A stretch of DNA of 64,000 nucleotides from Paenibacillus qinlingensis (GCF_013204845.1 NZ_JABMKY010000016.1:62001-126000); one strand, 5' to 3'. Shown: positions 36,972-46,232, numbered from the stretch's first letter. Notes: generated by a model not told the origin, from the letters alone. Numbers and translations are program-made.

Positions 36972-37021
36972 TTGATTTGATAGACTTAGGATACATGCAG
37001 AAATAGATGAGGATGATGGAC

Positions 37022-38764
37022 ATGCTTACTCAGTCAGACGTCGCGATAGAGTTTCATAAATTGCTAGAAGAACAACGTATTTCTTCCGTTTATCAACCGA
37101 TTGTTTCCTTGCAAGATGGACAAGTGATGGGGTATGAAGCTTTAACTCGCGGTCCGGTGGATGGACCTTTTCATTCGCCACTCGCGATGTTTCAGTATGC
37201 GGAGCAGCAAGGTGAGTTATATCGTTTAGAGCGGCTAGCGCGTGAGAAGGCTATACAAGGCTCTATTCTGGAACACGGACAGCAATTGTTATTTATTAAT
37301 ATCTCATCACACGTGTTAGAGGATCCTGGCTTTATTCCTGGTAAAACGCTTGAGATTTTGCAGAAGTATGGACTTCGTCCGAGCAATGTCGTGTTTGAGA
37401 TTACGGAAAGAAGCTCGATCGAGGACTTCACGTTGGCTAAGAAAATTCTAGCCCATTATCGGACACAGGGTTATCGTATTGCGATTGATGACGCGGGGGC
37501 AGGATATTCATCACTCCAAGCGATTGCCGAGCTTCAGCCTGATTTTATTAAAATCGATCGTTCATTGATTGAAAATATTCATTTGAATAAAGTGAAAGCT
37601 TATATTCTCGAAACCTTCGTTACCTTTGCTCAGAAAATGAACATATCGTTAATCGCTGAGGGCATTGAACAAGTCGAGGAGCTAGCTAAACTAACTCAAA
37701 TGGGTGTGCATTATGCGCAAGGTTTTTTACTCGGGAAACCTTCTACATCCATTGCAACTGTTCAAGATACACATAAAATGACCATTTGGCAGCATCGCAA
37801 CGTACAAGGAGGCACTATGACTTGGCAAATTGGCGAGCTGAAAACTCCCGTTGGTGTGTTCCATACGAAAGTACAAATATCGGAAATCGCGGAGTTTTTC
37901 AAAAAAAATCAAGAAGCTGTCGGGGTTGTCATTGTGTATGATGATGAGCCGCGCGGACTTGTGATGCGAGATCGCTTATTCCAGCATTTGGCTGGGCAAT
38001 ATGCCTACTCTTTGTACTGGAATCGAACGATTGATAGCGTGATGGATGCTTCACCCTTAATCGTTGATGAATTAACGCCTGTGGAGCACGTGTCCCAGCT
38101 CGCAACTTCACGTGCGATTCATCATTTATACGACCTTGTCATCATTACAAGTCAGGGGAAAATGGCGGGCTCAGCATCCATAAGAACGATATTAGAGAGT
38201 ATTACGAATGTGAAAATGGAATCAGCTCGCGTTGCGAATCCACTAACAGGTCTTCCGGGGAATTTGCAAATAAATCGGGAATTGAACAAACGAATAACGG
38301 CGAGAGTGCCTTTCCATGTCATCTACGCTGATTTGGATTATTTTAAATGGTACAATGATCGCTTTGGTTTTCAAAAAGGGGATCAATTAATCCAGTATAT
38401 GGCGGACTTAATGCAGCAAGCGATTGCTTCTTATGGAACGCCAAGTGATTTTGTCGGACATGTCGGCGGAGATGATTTCATAGCGATATCCACCTCATTA
38501 TCCCCGAAACTCTTATGTCAAGAAATCATTGGCAGGTTCGAAACGGGTGTACGTATGTTCTATGAAGGCGAAGATTGGGAGTATGTGGTAGATCGGGGTG
38601 GCAAACAAGTGAAAAGCGAAGGGGTCACGGTGTCCTTATCCTTAGTCATCTGCAGCTGTGAGTCCCCTATTTCACTTGACTATATTTCTCAAACAGCGGC
38701 TCAGCTCAAAAAGAAAGCAAAGGCGCATCAAGGCAGTATTTATTGTTTTCAAACGATTGGATAA
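37022..38764 (+). CDS. EAL-GGDEF cyclic-di-GMP protein
   Basis: About 580 residues. The EAL domain (about 10-245) has EALTRG, FEITERSS, IDDAGAGYSSL, KIDRSLI and LIAEGIE, so phosphodiesterase activity is plausible. A middle region (about 260-390) resembles paired CBS domains, but weakly. The C-terminal GGDEF domain has DLDYFKWYNDRFGFQKGDQ, but its active-site loop reads GGDDF in place of GGDEF or GGEEF. No membrane helix is seen. The start is uncertain: ATGs at 37007, 37013, 37016 and 37022 are all in frame; TGAGG suits the last. It probably controls cyclic-di-GMP and hence motility or attachment, under possible phosphate control. Confidence 0.88.
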   Translation: MLTQSDVAIEFHKLLEEQRISSVYQPIVSLQDGQVMGYEALTRGPVDGPFHSPLAMFQYAEQQGELYRLERLAREKAIQGSILEHGQQLLFINISSHVLEDPGFIPGKTLEILQKYGLRPSNVVFEITERSSIEDFTLAKKILAHYRTQGYRIAIDDAGAGYSSLQAIAELQPDFIKIDRSLIENIHLNKVKAYILETFVTFAQKMNISLIAEGIEQVEELAKLTQMGVHYAQGFLLGKPSTSIATVQDTHKMTIWQHRNVQGGTMTWQIGELKTPVGVFHTKVQISEIAEFFKKNQEAVGVVIVYDDEPRGLVMRDRLFQHLAGQYAYSLYWNRTIDSVMDASPLIVDELTPVEHVSQLATSRAIHHLYDLVIITSQGKMAGSASIRTILESITNVKMESARVANPLTGLPGNLQINRELNKRITARVPFHVIYADLDYFKWYNDRFGFQKGDQLIQYMADLMQQAIASYGTPSDFVGHVGGDDFIAISTSLSPKLLCQEIIGRFETGVRMFYEGEDWEYVVDRGGKQVKSEGVTVSLSLVICSCESPISLDYISQTAAQLKKKAKAHQGSIYCFQTIG

Positions 38765-38781
38765 CCTCTGTGGGGAGTGTT

Positions 38782-39531
38782 TCAGAACGTATAGATCAAT
38801 TGTTTGAACGAACGAACGATAATCACTTTCTGCTTCCCGATTCGCCTCTCTGAAATTTTCTTAATATTGGCTGGGTGAATCCAGACCGCATCCATCCCAG
38901 TAGAAGCTGCGCCAACCACATCATTGCGCCACGAATTCCCAACCATCACACTCTGGCCTGCAGCCGTGTTCATCGTTTTCAGGGCTTGCTCAAAAATCGC
39001 GGGATGCGGCTTTCGTGGGCCATCATTCTCCGTTGTAAATAGGCGTTCCTGATCGAACCAAGAGGTTAACTTCATTTTCTCCAAATTCCGTTGTAGTCGA
39101 TTCCGATTGCCATTGCTGATAATGGCCAGCTTATATTGACGTGACAGCACCTCTAACGTGTCTTCTACCCCTGGGAATAATGCGACGAAATTGTCCTCTT
39201 TCTCTTCGATTTGATGGAAAAAGGTTCGTGTGAACGCCGTACTCACTCCTATAGGAAAAGGATGGAGTGCTTTGATTAAACAAATATGCCGCAGCTCGTC
39301 GGGCGAGATAGGGCTTCGGATAGGTGTTTTGCGATGGCGGCTCCACTCGGACTTATAGCTAAGCAGTGCCTCTTGCGCGGTCAGTTTCGAATCCTCTGTT
39401 TCCCACCGTGCCGTGAAATCCTGCATAACTTCAAGAAAAGCGGAGTCGAAGCATTGTCTGCGATCAAGGATCGTGTTGTTCATATCAAAAAATATAACCT
39501 TTTTACGTGTGGGTGAGAAAAAAGGACTCAT
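38782..39531 (-). CDS. HAD-superfamily hydrolase with altered motif I
   Basis: The 249-residue protein has a HAD fold. Motif I reads FFDMNNTILD (nucleophile Asp16), the Ser of motif II is in IISNGNRNR, the motif III Lys is in GPRKPHP and the motif IV Asp is in GNSWRNDVVGA. A helical cap lies between about 25 and 105. The third position of motif I is Asn18 where phosphatases have the general acid Asp, so catalysis may be weak or the chemistry different. AAGGAGG precedes the ATG. It faces the EAL-GGDEF gene with a 17-base gap and diverges from polA. Confidence 0.85.
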   Translation of the reverse strand: MSPFFSPTRKKVIFFDMNNTILDRRQCFDSAFLEVMQDFTARWETEDSKLTAQEALLSYKSEWSRHRKTPIRSPISPDELRHICLIKALHPFPIGVSTAFTRTFFHQIEEKEDNFVALFPGVEDTLEVLSRQYKLAIISNGNRNRLQRNLEKMKLTSWFDQERLFTTENDGPRKPHPAIFEQALKTMNTAAGQSVMVGNSWRNDVVGAASTGMDAVWIHPANIKKISERRIGKQKVIIVRSFKQLIYTF

Positions 39532-39672
39532 ACGGAGAACCTCCTTCTGAAGACCTGACCGTCCTAACTTGTAAAATTGCGGCTCCTTACATGTTTATGT
39601 AGGGAACCGTTTTTTTATTTTAATTTCGTATGCTATGATGAAGGAAGTATGTCTAAAATTGGGGTGGAACTT

Positions 39673-42336
39673 ATGGATAAGCTTATAATTATTGATGGAA
39701 ACTCAATCGCGTTTCGTGCTTTCTATGCCTTACCGTTGCTGAGTAATTCAAGCGGTTTACATACCAATGCGGTATATGGCTTTACGACCATGCTGCTGAA
39801 ATTGATTGAAGAAGAAAAACCAACCCATTTTCTTGTTGCATTTGACGCGGGGAAAATTACGTTCCGACATAAAGAATATACCGAGTACAAAGGCGGTCGT
39901 GCGAAAACGCCGACAGAGCTTTCTGAACAATTTCCTTTAATTAAAGAATTACTGAAGGCTTTCAAAATTCCGCAATTCGAGCTATCGGGCTATGAGGCGG
40001 ATGATATTATCGGTACGTTAACAAAAGAAGCCGACGCGAGAGGGGAGAAGGTTCTCCTCGTATCAGGGGATAAAGATATGCTCCAACTCGCTTCGGATCA
40101 AGTAACTGTTGCGATTACCCGTAAGGGAATCAGCGAAATGGATCGCTTCGATCCTGAGGCCATTAAAGAGAAATACGGGCTGACGCCGAATCAAATCATC
40201 GATTTGAAAGGTCTCATGGGCGATACATCGGATAATATTCCGGGAATTCCCGGCGTAGGTGAGAAGACGGCGCTTAAAATGCTGCATGACTTTGGCACTG
40301 TCGAAGAAGTGTTGGCGAACACAGCAAGTCTAAAAGGCAAAATGAAAGAAAAAGTGGAAGAGCATGCCAAGAGTGCCCTCATGAGCAAAGAGCTGGCTAC
40401 GATTTATCGTGAAGTTCCGATGGAAACAGCGTGGGAATCGTTCCGTTATGATGGGTTCGATGGACAAGCGTTATCCAGTATGTTTCGCAAGCTAGAGTTC
40501 AAATCATTACTAGAGAAGCTGGATTTTGGTACAGTCAGCGTGGAGGCCGAAGATCTCGTTGTCGAGAGTCTGGAAGCTGTTGCGGTTACAGAAGCTAATA
40601 TGGGTGAGTTGATTGCCAAATTGGACGACCATGCCGCAATCCATGTGGAAGCGGTTGGTGAGAATCCGCATCAAGCTGTAATGGTTGGGGTAGTATGGTT
40701 TATCGATGATGGTGCTGACAACACCTCCTATTATGTGCCATTTGCCCTGCTGCAAAGCGATGCAGGCAAACCGCTTCGTGATTGGCTTAGCGATGCGTCC
40801 AAGAAGAAGCAGCTCTTCGACCTGCACCGCGCGCAGTTGGCGTTGGCTTGGCAGGGCATCCACCTGGCAGGGGTGGATTTCGACGTGCTGCTGGCCGCTT
40901 ACCTCCTCGATCCGACGGAGTCGAATCTCAGCTTGAGCGGCCTGTCGGTGAAGTACGGTCTGCCATCTGTGAAGGCAGACGAGGATGTGTTCGGCAAAGG
41001 CGCGAAGTTTCGCCTGCCGGAACTCGCTGCGCTTAGCGACCACGTGGGTCGCAAAGCAATGGCAATGGCGCGCATGGTTCCCGTGCTGCGCGATGAATTA
41101 GAGAAGAGTGAGATGCATCAACTCTTCTACGAGCTTGAACTGCCTCTCTCCGGCGTTCTCGCGGAGATGGAGATGCGCGGCATCGCCGTGGATGCCGAGG
41201 GGCTTAAAACGCTCGGCGTGGAGCTTGGCAAGCAGCTGGACACGATCATGTCCAGCATTTACAAGCTCGCCGGCGTCGAGTTCAACATCAACTCACCGAA
41301 GCAGCTCGGTGAGGTTCTGTTCGAGAAGCTGGGACTGCCAGCTTCCAAGAAGACCAAGACCGGCTACTCGACAGATGCCGAGGTGCTGGAACGTCTTGCG
41401 CCCTACAACGAAGTTGTCGGGCAGATCCTGCACTACCGCTCGCTTGCGAAGCTGCAGTCGACGTACGTCGAGGGGCTGCTCAAAGAGGTGCGGCCTGAGA
41501 CCGGTAAGGTGCACACCTATTACCGTCAGACGATTGCCGCGACGGGACGTCTCAGCAGCCAATTCCCGAACCTCCAGAACATTCCGATTCGTCTGGAGGA
41601 AGGCCGCAAGATCCGCAAAGTCTTCGTTCCATCCGAACCTGGATGGTACATTCTTGCTGCGGATTACTCCCAGATCGAGCTGCGCGTGCTAGCGCACATC
41701 TCGCAGGATGAGAAGCTGAAGGAAGCGTTCCTTCAGAATATGGACATTCACACGAAGACGGCGATGGACGTCTTCGGCGTGGAAGAAAGCGCCGTTGACG
41801 GCAATATGCGCCGTCAAGCGAAAGCCGTTAACTTCGGAATCGTTTACGGAATCAGCGACTACGGCTTGTCTCAGAACTTAGATATTACCCGCCGGGAAGC
41901 CGCGCAGTTCATTGAACAGTATTTCGCGGTATTCCAAGGGGTTCGCCGATATATGGATGATATCGTCAAGGATGCGCGTCGTGACGGATATGTAACTACG
42001 TTGCTTCAGCGTCGACGCTTATTGCCTGAAATTACACATTCGAACTTTAATATACGTTCCTTCGCCGAACGTACTGCGATGAATACACCGATCCAAGGGA
42101 CAGCGGCAGATATCATCAAGCTTGCCATGGTTCAAATGGCTGATCGCTTAGTGAAAGAAGGGCTGAAGAGCCGTATGCTGCTTCAAGTACACGATGAGCT
42201 TGTGTTTGAAGTGCCAGCTGATGAGCTGGAAACGATGAAGGGCCTCGTGCCTGAAGTCATGGCAGCTGCACTGAAGCTGGACGTGCCTTTACGTGCTGAC
42301 GTTGATTTCGGTCTCACTTGGTATGATGCGAAGTAA
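39673..42336 (+). CDS. polA: DNA polymerase I
   Basis: 887 residues from the ATG at 39673; the frame is open further upstream, but MDKLIIIDGNS is the family start. The 5'-nuclease domain (1-290) has GYEADDIIGTL, LLVSGDKDMLQL and GDTSDNIPGIPGVGEKTA. The middle 3'-5' exonuclease-like domain lacks the acidic D-x-E motif (it reads HVEAVGEN), as in other Bacilli, so proofreading is probably absent. The polymerase domain has YSQIELRVLAHIS (motif A), RRQAKAVNFGIVYG (motif B) and LQVHDELVFEVP (motif C). It works in repair and Okazaki-fragment processing. A block from about 40790 to 41820 is distinctly richer in G and C at third positions than the flanks. Confidence 0.96.
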   Translation: MDKLIIIDGNSIAFRAFYALPLLSNSSGLHTNAVYGFTTMLLKLIEEEKPTHFLVAFDAGKITFRHKEYTEYKGGRAKTPTELSEQFPLIKELLKAFKIPQFELSGYEADDIIGTLTKEADARGEKVLLVSGDKDMLQLASDQVTVAITRKGISEMDRFDPEAIKEKYGLTPNQIIDLKGLMGDTSDNIPGIPGVGEKTALKMLHDFGTVEEVLANTASLKGKMKEKVEEHAKSALMSKELATIYREVPMETAWESFRYDGFDGQALSSMFRKLEFKSLLEKLDFGTVSVEAEDLVVESLEAVAVTEANMGELIAKLDDHAAIHVEAVGENPHQAVMVGVVWFIDDGADNTSYYVPFALLQSDAGKPLRDWLSDASKKKQLFDLHRAQLALAWQGIHLAGVDFDVLLAAYLLDPTESNLSLSGLSVKYGLPSVKADEDVFGKGAKFRLPELAALSDHVGRKAMAMARMVPVLRDELEKSEMHQLFYELELPLSGVLAEMEMRGIAVDAEGLKTLGVELGKQLDTIMSSIYKLAGVEFNINSPKQLGEVLFEKLGLPASKKTKTGYSTDAEVLERLAPYNEVVGQILHYRSLAKLQSTYVEGLLKEVRPETGKVHTYYRQTIAATGRLSSQFPNLQNIPIRLEEGRKIRKVFVPSEPGWYILAADYSQIELRVLAHISQDEKLKEAFLQNMDIHTKTAMDVFGVEESAVDGNMRRQAKAVNFGIVYGISDYGLSQNLDITRREAAQFIEQYFAVFQGVRRYMDDIVKDARRDGYVTTLLQRRRLLPEITHSNFNIRSFAERTAMNTPIQGTAADIIKLAMVQMADRLVKEGLKSRMLLQVHDELVFEVPADELETMKGLVPEVMAAALKLDVPLRADVDFGLTWYDAK

Positions 42337-42345
42337 CAGGGGGCA

Positions 42346-42364
42346 AGCGGCACGAACTGCCGCT
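42346..42364 (+). other. small hairpin between polA and mutM
   Basis: AGCGGCA and TGCCGCT pair around the 5-base loop CGAAC. No T tract follows, so it is more likely an mRNA-stabilising or decay-barrier element than a terminator within the polA-mutM operon. Confidence 0.4.
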
Positions 42365-42391
42365 CCCAACATCTAGAAGGAGGTGAACACC

Positions 42392-43252
42392 TTGCCTGAG
42401 CTACCCGAGGTCGAAACCGTCAAACGAACTTTAAACGAATTAATTACAGGGAAAACGATTGCCCATGTTGTGGTTAGACTGCCTCGTATTATCCAAAAGC
42501 CTGACGATATCCAGCAGTTTGAAACGCTGCTGCAAGGACAGACCGTTGAAACGATTGAACGAAGAGGGAAGTTTCTGCGCTTCGTGCTCACAGATTATGT
42601 GATGGTTTCCCATTTGCGTATGGAAGGCCGCTATGGCTTGTACGCAGGTGAGGATTCCCTCGAACCGCATACCCATGTTTTGTTCCGCTTTACGGATGAG
42701 AGTGAGCTGCGGTACAAGGATGTGCGACAATTCGGCACGATGCATCTGTTCCCGAAGGGTGATGAACTTACGCAGCCGCCGCTGGTGAAGCTCGGTATGG
42801 AGCCGCTTGATGAGGCGTTTACCCTCGAAGCATTTCGCGAAGCGATTGGCCATCGATCTACGAAGATCAAGCCGCTATTGCTCAATCAAGCATATATCGT
42901 GGGCATCGGGAATATTTATGTAGACGAGTCCCTCTTCTTGGCGGGAATCCATCCCGAACGGGAAGCTTCCTCACTCAGTAAGCGTGAACTTGGTTTGTTG
43001 CACGAGGCGATTATTCGCACCCTTCAAGATTCCGTTGAAGTAGGCGGATCATCCATTAAATCCTATGTGAATGGACAAGGAGAAATCGGCCTTTTCCAGC
43101 ATCAATTGAACATTTATGGCAGACAATCACAGCCGTGCAAAACATGCGGTCAGGAGATTGTGAAGACGGTCGTGGGAGGCAGAGGGACACACATATGTCT
43201 CACTTGTCAACCTTTGAAGCCCAAGCGGTCACGAAAGAAGTCGGAGAAATAG
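42392..43252 (+). CDS. mutM: formamidopyrimidine-DNA glycosylase
   Basis: About 286 residues. I place the start at TTG 42392 because the mature enzyme needs Pro as its second residue (PELPEVETVKR), the Schiff-base nucleophile, and AAGGAGGTG lies just upstream. A GTG at 42383 would add three residues before it. MEGRYGLYAG and the helix-two-turn-helix GIGNIYVDESL are typical. The C-terminal zinc finger has four Cys (CKTCGQ and CLTC). The enzyme excises 8-oxoguanine and formamidopyrimidines. It lies 55 bases behind polA in the order conserved in Bacilli. Confidence 0.95.
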   Translation: MPELPEVETVKRTLNELITGKTIAHVVVRLPRIIQKPDDIQQFETLLQGQTVETIERRGKFLRFVLTDYVMVSHLRMEGRYGLYAGEDSLEPHTHVLFRFTDESELRYKDVRQFGTMHLFPKGDELTQPPLVKLGMEPLDEAFTLEAFREAIGHRSTKIKPLLLNQAYIVGIGNIYVDESLFLAGIHPEREASSLSKRELGLLHEAIIRTLQDSVEVGGSSIKSYVNGQGEIGLFQHQLNIYGRQSQPCKTCGQEIVKTVVGGRGTHICLTCQPLKPKRSRKKSEK

Positions 43253-43350
43253 GCACGAGAAGCGTACCCTCCCCATATGATATGGAGTACTTAGCCTAGG
43301 TAACAGCCCATGTGGCCTGCTATTCAGGTAAAACGCTTAGGAGGGTTTGT

Positions 43351-44091
43351 ATGCTTCCTGTCATATCTCTGCTTATTTTGGCATTTGCCGTTTCTTTGGA
43401 CGGTTTCGGTGTTGGTGTGATGTATGGATTACGCAAAATCCGAATACCACTTATCTCTATTGGAATTATATCGCTATGGTCTGGTATCATTATATTTACT
43501 TCCATGCAGATCGGCGTTTTGATGTCTTCCTTCATGTCACCAGGGGTTGCCAAGCGAATTGGGGCAATCATACTAATCGGTATTGGCGTGTGGGCTCTTG
43601 TTCAAATGAGGCAAGGGCAGAAAAACCAAACGCAACAAGAACAAACAGCTGCTACGGTTGATCAAGCGATGGTTAGCAGCATGCCCTACGAAGAGATCCG
43701 CAACTCTGGTTACGTGGAGCCCGTGACGTTCGATACGTTGCAGCGGACCAAAGAGATTCTTAGTATTGAGTTGAAACGTTTTGGGCTTGTGATTCAAATC
43801 CTACGAACGCCATCTATTGCGGACGTAGATAAGTCAGGCAATATTTCAGCTTCTGAGGCAACATTGCTCGGCTTAGCGCTCTCTTTGGATGCTTTCGGAG
43901 CGGGAATTGGCGCTGCACTTATCGGTTTCGTGCCGCTGTTAACGGCTTCTGTCATTTCGATTTCAAGCGGATCCTTACTTGCTGTCGGCTTGCGGATTGG
44001 TTTTCGGTATGCAGAAATGAACTGGATGAAGAAGCTGTCTATTCTCCCAGGATGTGTACTTATTGTCATGGGGCTTTTGAAAATGCTATAG
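43351..44091 (+). CDS. ytaF: sporulation membrane protein YtaF
   Basis: About 246 residues from the ATG at 43351, following TAGGAGGG. Six hydrophobic segments form two related halves with the motifs AVSLDGFGVGVMYG and ALSLDAFGAGIGAAL. These Asp-containing repeats place it in the MntP/YtaF family of small metal-transport-like proteins. A hydrophilic loop (about 90-165) separates the halves. In B. subtilis YtaF is known as a sporulation membrane protein of unclear function. The neighbours mutM and coaE are the same as in B. subtilis. Confidence 0.9.
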   Translation: MLPVISLLILAFAVSLDGFGVGVMYGLRKIRIPLISIGIISLWSGIIIFTSMQIGVLMSSFMSPGVAKRIGAIILIGIGVWALVQMRQGQKNQTQQEQTAATVDQAMVSSMPYEEIRNSGYVEPVTFDTLQRTKEILSIELKRFGLVIQILRTPSIADVDKSGNISASEATLLGLALSLDAFGAGIGAALIGFVPLLTASVISISSGSLLAVGLRIGFRYAEMNWMKKLSILPGCVLIVMGLLKML

Positions 44092-44126
44092 TTCACTAAC
44101 AATGAACCTTTAGGAGAGAATTGCTT

Positions 44127-44723
44127 ATGAATATCGGCTTAACTGGAGGAATTGCTTGTGGAAAAAGTACGGTTAGCCGCATGCTCGTTAGCCGTGGCGC
44201 GCTTTTAATCGACGCCGACCAGATTGCTCGTGATGTCGTGGAGCCTGGCAGCCCTGTTCTCGAACAGGTTGCTGCACATTTTGGACAAGCTGTGATCGGA
44301 CCCGATGGATCCCTGCAACGTAAGAAACTAGGTGAAATTATCTTTGAATCGCCTGGAGAGCGAAAGCAGCTAGAGGGCATATTGCATCCCCCTATTCGGG
44401 CAAAGATGCGCGAACAAATGACTTTGTATGAACGGGACTACCCTACCAAGTTAGTAGTGGTCGATGTTCCTTTACTCATAGAATCGAATCTGGTCTCGAT
44501 GTTTGAAGAGATCATGGTTGTTTATATTCCGCGCCACTTGCAATTGGAGCGTCTGATGCAGCGAGATGGCTTGTCAGCCGAGACTGCCCAGCTTCGACTC
44601 GATGCACAAATGTCGATTGAGGAGAAACGTAAGTTAGCCGATATCGTAATTGATAATAGCGGAACTTGGGAAGAAACCAACATGAGGGTGGAGCTGTTCT
44701 GGGTAGGGAAGGGATTGGCATGA
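44127..44723 (+). CDS. coaE: dephospho-CoA kinase
   Basis: About 198 residues from the ATG at 44127, nine bases after AGGAGA. The P-loop GLTGGIACGKST is at the N-terminus, followed by LIDADQIARDVVEPG and, near residue 115, VDVPLLIESNL. It phosphorylates dephospho-CoA in the last step of coenzyme A synthesis. Its TGA overlaps the ATG of the next gene (ATGA), which indicates translational coupling with the transglycosylase. Confidence 0.95.
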   Translation: MNIGLTGGIACGKSTVSRMLVSRGALLIDADQIARDVVEPGSPVLEQVAAHFGQAVIGPDGSLQRKKLGEIIFESPGERKQLEGILHPPIRAKMREQMTLYERDYPTKLVVVDVPLLIESNLVSMFEEIMVVYIPRHLQLERLMQRDGLSAETAQLRLDAQMSIEEKRKLADIVIDNSGTWEETNMRVELFWVGKGLA

Positions 44724-45307
44724 CGTTCTTTCGAAAAAAACGAATGTTTGCTATTCTGCTTATCGCATTTGTCATGATTCTCTTCATGAATAGCGCAATT
44801 ATAGGTAGAAAGCTATATCCCATCTACTTTCAGCAGGAGATTAAGCAAAGCGCGGCGAAACACAATATAGATCCGTTTCTAATTGCAGCCATTATTCGCG
44901 TCGAAACGAATTATAAGTATCATTTAGAATCAAGCAAAGGGGCAGTAGGGCTCATGCAGCTTATGCCTGATACTGCTGATTGGATTGTTGAATCTTCGAA
45001 TCTTGGGCCTCATACTCCAGAAGATTTGCTTCGAGTCGATATTAATATTTATTTAGGGTCATGGTATCTAAATTGGTTAATTAAGCATTATAATGGGAAT
45101 TTAGTCTATGCCATAGCAGCGTATAATGCTGGTCAAGGTAATGTGAATAAATGGAAAAACAATCATGTTTGGGACGGTTCCGAGGACAATATTCGTGACA
45201 TTCCATTTGGTGAAACCCGTCATTATGTGCAGCGTGTTCTTTATTACTATGAGAAGTATACGAAGCTATACACAGACACGGAGCAATGGCAGGGTGCAGA
45301 TGCTTAG
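44720..45307 (+). CDS. membrane-anchored lytic transglycosylase
   Basis: About 195 residues. An N-terminal hydrophobic segment (about 9-28, after RKKR) serves as an uncleaved anchor or signal. The SLT/GH23 domain has AAIIRVETNYKYHLESSKGAVGLMQLMPDTADW, in which the first Glu is the catalytic acid. AIAAYNAGQGNVNKW and GETRHYVQRVLYYYEKY complete the fold. It cleaves peptidoglycan glycan strands outside the membrane. The gene is coupled to coaE by an ATGA overlap, as in related Bacilli. Confidence 0.92.
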   Translation: MTFFRKKRMFAILLIAFVMILFMNSAIIGRKLYPIYFQQEIKQSAAKHNIDPFLIAAIIRVETNYKYHLESSKGAVGLMQLMPDTADWIVESSNLGPHTPEDLLRVDINIYLGSWYLNWLIKHYNGNLVYAIAAYNAGQGNVNKWKNNHVWDGSEDNIRDIPFGETRHYVQRVLYYYEKYTKLYTDTEQWQGADA

Positions 45308-45329
45308 GTCACCCGCACAAAACAAAGAA

Positions 45330-45374
45330 GCATTGGACTAGCTCCGAGTGGAGCGCAAAGTCCAATACTTCCTG
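45330..45374. terminator. bidirectional terminator-like hairpin
   Basis: ATTGGACT (45332-45339) pairs with AGTCCAAT (45359-45366), with an inner GCTCC/GGAGC stem. T-rich tracts are moderate on both strands. It lies between the convergent transglycosylase and SASP genes. Confidence 0.6.
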
Positions 45375-45407
45375 TTTTGCAGAGTCAAAAGCGTGTGTTA
45401 TTCAAGA

Positions 45408-45617
45408 TTACTTGAATTGACCTGCTAGAGATTGTTCTGCGATTTGCACCAGGCGACGAGTAATGCTACCACCAATAGAGCCAGTGTCACGAGAAGTCAT
45501 GTTGCCATAGTAGCCATCTTGTGGGATAGCAATACCTAGCTCCTGAGCTACCTCGTACTTCAACTGATCCAAGGCTGCATTTGCTTGTGGAACGACTAAA
45601 GTGTTGCTTGAGCTCAT
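45408..45617 (-). CDS. alpha/beta-type small acid-soluble spore protein
   Basis: The 69-residue protein matches the alpha/beta SASP family along its whole length: ANAALDQLKYEVAQELGI near the start, then GNMTSRDTGSIGGSITRRLV. These two conserved helices bind and protect spore DNA; the Glu-Leu-Gly junction is where germination protease GPR normally cuts. AGGAGGTG lies seven bases before the ATG. Expression in the forespore under sigma-G is expected from the family, but I could not identify a convincing promoter. Confidence 0.96.
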   Translation of the reverse strand: MSSSNTLVVPQANAALDQLKYEVAQELGIAIPQDGYYGNMTSRDTGSIGGSITRRLVQIAEQSLAGQFK

Positions 45618-45728
45618 GTCTGTTCACCTCCTTGTCGGTTGGTAAATCTATTGTGTGCAGAACTCCAAACTTCAAGACATGTAACATATGGTAATGATAT
45701 TTCCAAGTGAGAAAGGAGATGAAAGCGA

Positions 45729-46208
45729 ATGAAATGCCCGTTCTGTGACCATTCTGGTACGAAAGTGCTTGATTCCAGGTCTGCCAATGAGAATAAATCC
45801 ATTCGTCGGCGCCGTGAATGTGAGAAATGCGCAAGAAGATTCACGACATTTGAAATGATCGAAGAAACACCGTTAATTGTGATTAAAAAAGATGGAAGTC
45901 GGGAAGAATTTAGTCGAGATAAAATTTTACGGGGCTTAATTCGTGCTTGTGAAAAAAGACCCGTTTCCATGGAGCGGCTAGAGATGCTCGTCTCCGAAGT
46001 CGAAATGCAGCTTCGTACGACGGCACATGCTGAAGTCGATAGCCTTGGCATTGGTGAAATTGTGATGGAGCAATTGTACCCCGTCGATGAAGTGGCCTAC
46101 ATTCGCTTCGCCTCTGTATATAGGCAGTTCAAGGACATTAACATGTTTTTGAAGGAGTTAACGCAAATCTTGGGAAAGCATGACGTCGGGCTACTCCGAG
46201 ACAAATAA
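45729..46208 (+). CDS. nrdR: transcriptional repressor NrdR
   Basis: The 159-residue protein starts with a zinc ribbon ([17 protein letters not shown] and [12 protein letters not shown] supply four Cys). The ATP-cone domain follows ([20 protein letters not shown] to about residue 140). NrdR represses ribonucleotide reductase genes in response to the ATP/dATP balance. AAAGGAG lies upstream of the ATG. The length and organisation are usual for the family. Confidence 0.96.
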   Translation: MKCPFCDHSGTKVLDSRSANENKSIRRRRECEKCARRFTTFEMIEETPLIVIKKDGSREEFSRDKILRGLIRACEKRPVSMERLEMLVSEVEMQLRTTAHAEVDSLGIGEIVMEQLYPVDEVAYIRFASVYRQFKDINMFLKELTQILGKHDVGLLRDK

Positions 46209-46232
46209 GTAGCGCAATCCTCTACAATTACA

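Noticed and set aside
36900-37020. Cyclic-di-GMP riboswitch before the EAL-GGDEF gene
   Set aside because: The short leader lacks the conserved GEMM core sequences; only the Pho-box-like hexamers are evident.
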